Below, piece after piece: positions 4,855-5,783 of a DNA stretch of 5,783 nucleotides; the first letter of the stretch is position 1; each line of letters starts with the position of its first letter. This DNA is from Cyanobium sp. (GTDB lineage Bacteria > Cyanobacteriota > Cyanobacteriia > PCC-6307 > Cyanobiaceae), in assembly GCA_014191535.1 (NCBI GenBank), contig BJHC01000100.1, positions 1 through 5,783 of the forward strand, in the 5' to 3' direction. A model generated the notes under the pieces. That model was not told where the DNA came from. It worked only from the letters and a program-made list of their open reading frames with translations, and searched no databases. The position numbers were made by a program, and so were the translations under genes.

Positions 4855-5783
4855 GGCTGTGGTTCCCCGCCGAGGCTAGGGGCGTCCGCCTGCAACAGCG
4901 CCGTGGCGCGTTGGGGCTGGGCCCAGAGCAGTTCACCGCCGCGGTGGCGCACGGTGCCGGCGCCGGCGCCGGGGATCCGCTGCAGGCTGTCGGTGGGCAC
5001 CATCACCACGGCCACGCGGCTGTTGCTGCGGGCGCGGCTGAAGTGGGCCGCCAGGTCAGCGGCGGCCTGCAGGTCGGATTCGGCCGCCAGCCCTTCGGAG
5101 CACTTCAACACCACATGGCTGCCGGGGCATTCCTGGGCATGGAACCAGAGGTCGCCGCGGCGGGCCTGGCGCAGGCTGATCCAGTCGTTCTGGCGGTGGT
5201 TGCGGCCCACCTGCAGCCGGAGTCCGCTGGGGCTGCGCAGCTCCAGGGGGCTGGGGATGCCGTCCTGCCGGGGCCGCTCGCGGCGGGGACGATGGCGTTG
5301 CAGCAGCAGCTCCTGGCTGTCCAGCTCGAGGGCCTCCAGCTGGTTGAGGGCATCGGCGGGGGTGTCGTGGCCGCACAGCTCCACATAGGTGAGGCTGGCC
5401 TCCAGCTGCTCGATGCGTTGCTGGTGCAGCGCCAGTCGCGCCTCGATCGCGGCGGTGGAGCGCCGCAGCTTGCGGGCCCGTTTGTAGAGGGCCTGGGCCT
5501 CGGCCACCTGCTCGCGACTGGGCTGCGCCAGGCAGAGGAGTGCATCGGCCTGCCGTTGCAGGCCTTCGCTCTCGCTCACCTGGGCCAGCAACTGCTGTTG
5601 CTGCCGGTGTTGCTGCTCCTCCCGCTGCAGGGCCTGCTGGAGCCGTTGCTGCAGCTGCTGCTGCCGCTGGCGCTGCGCCCGTCCCAGCAGCAGGCCGCGG
5701 TGGTAAGAGGCCAGGGCGGCGTTCAGGGGCAGGCCCGGCGGCGTGCGAGGGGCTTCAGCAGGTCCGCTGGCGGCGTCGTTGCC
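4851..5783 (-). CDS. rqcH: NFACT/RqcH-type ribosome quality control protein (partial, 5' end outside window)
   Basis: The C-terminal 310 residues are visible (residue 1 here is the codon at 5783-5781). The end of the NFACT-N region (NAALASYHRGLLLGRAQRQR, 21-40) leads into a long charged, glutamine-rich coiled coil (about 35-150), then the NFACT-R domain with LRLQVGRNHRQNDWISLRQA (188-207) and GDLWFHAQECPGSHVVL (210-226). These match the GRNxxQND and DLWFHxxxxPGSHVxL motifs of RqcH/Rqc2/FbpA proteins. In Bacillus and archaea, RqcH binds stalled 50S-peptidyl-tRNA complexes and recruits tRNA-Ala to add alanine tails; older annotations call it fibronectin-binding protein. The catalytic NFACT-N residues lie beyond the window, so activity cannot be judged. 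The frame is open to the edge, so a start at the internal TTG at 5591 is rejected. Its TGA overlaps the tatC ATG. Confidence 0.92.
   Translation of the reverse strand, partial: GNDAASGPAEAPRTPPGLPLNAALASYHRGLLLGRAQRQRQQQLQQRLQQALQREEQQHRQQQQLLAQVSESEGLQRQADALLCLAQPSREQVAEAQALYKRARKLRRSTAAIEARLALHQQRIEQLEASLTYVELCGHDTPADALNQLEALELDSQELLLQRHRPRRERPRQDGIPSPLELRSPSGLRLQVGRNHRQNDWISLRQARRGDLWFHAQECPGSHVVLKCSEGLAAESDLQAAADLAAHFSRARSNSRVAVVMVPTDSLQRIPGAGAGTVRHRGGELLWAQPQRATALLQADAPSLGGEPQP

Noticed and set aside
4258..5388. 376-codon plus-strand frame opposite tatC and the NFACT gene
   Set aside because: Antisense shadow: the reading is His/Gln/Arg/Ser-rich and spans the junction of two genes with strong family motifs on the other strand.
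4851..5591. NFACT gene starting at the TTG at 5591
   Set aside because: The frame is open to the window edge, and the preceding codons read family-like NFACT-N/coiled-coil sequence, so this TTG is an internal leucine.

Overview
The window comes from a GC-rich cyanobacterium, most plausibly of the Synechococcus/Cyanobium lineage. Three things point there: a complete cyanobacterial-type Rieske/cytochrome f pair (petC-petA), a DUF3067 protein (a family of oxygenic phototrophs) beside it, and very tight packing with strong G/C bias at third codon positions. The species call is an inference from gene content and style, not from a database match. No mobile element, CRISPR array, integrase or obvious foreign segment is visible; this looks like core chromosome.

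Layout, left to right. 1-187: the 5' end of a minus-strand gene with a RodZ-like helix-turn-helix domain, cut by the window edge. 294-365: a minus-strand tRNA-Val(CAC) without an encoded CCA. 422-3562: a minus-strand, probably single transcription unit read petC -> petA -> lgt -> cobM. The petC-petA gap is 38 nt, petA/lgt share one base (TGATG), and lgt/cobM overlap by four (ATGA). 3563-3699: a short divergent intergenic region holding a probable -10 box, a 13-bp perfect palindrome close to the petC start, and a hairpin plus tiny leader ORF ahead of the plus-strand gene. 3700-4035: DUF3067 on the plus strand, convergent with tatC and only 9 nt from it. 4045-4854: tatC, minus strand. 4851-5783: the C-terminal part of an NFACT/RqcH-type ribosome quality control protein, minus strand, overlapping tatC by ATGA and running off the right edge.

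How the genes fit together. PetC and PetA are the two large lumen-exposed redox subunits of the cytochrome b6f complex. PetA carries a Sec-type signal peptide and a CxxCH haem site. PetC carries an uncleaved twin-arginine N-terminus, and TatC, the Tat translocase core that such proteins need, is encoded about 0.5 kb away with only DUF3067 between. The locus therefore groups b6f subunits, a membrane targeting factor, a lipoprotein-maturation enzyme (Lgt) and a poorly understood protein of phototrophs. CobM (corrinoid synthesis) is attached translationally to the end of the operon. I see no new multi-gene defence or mobile system. The most useful leads are the DUF3067 neighbourhood and the structured leader sequences between petC and DUF3067.
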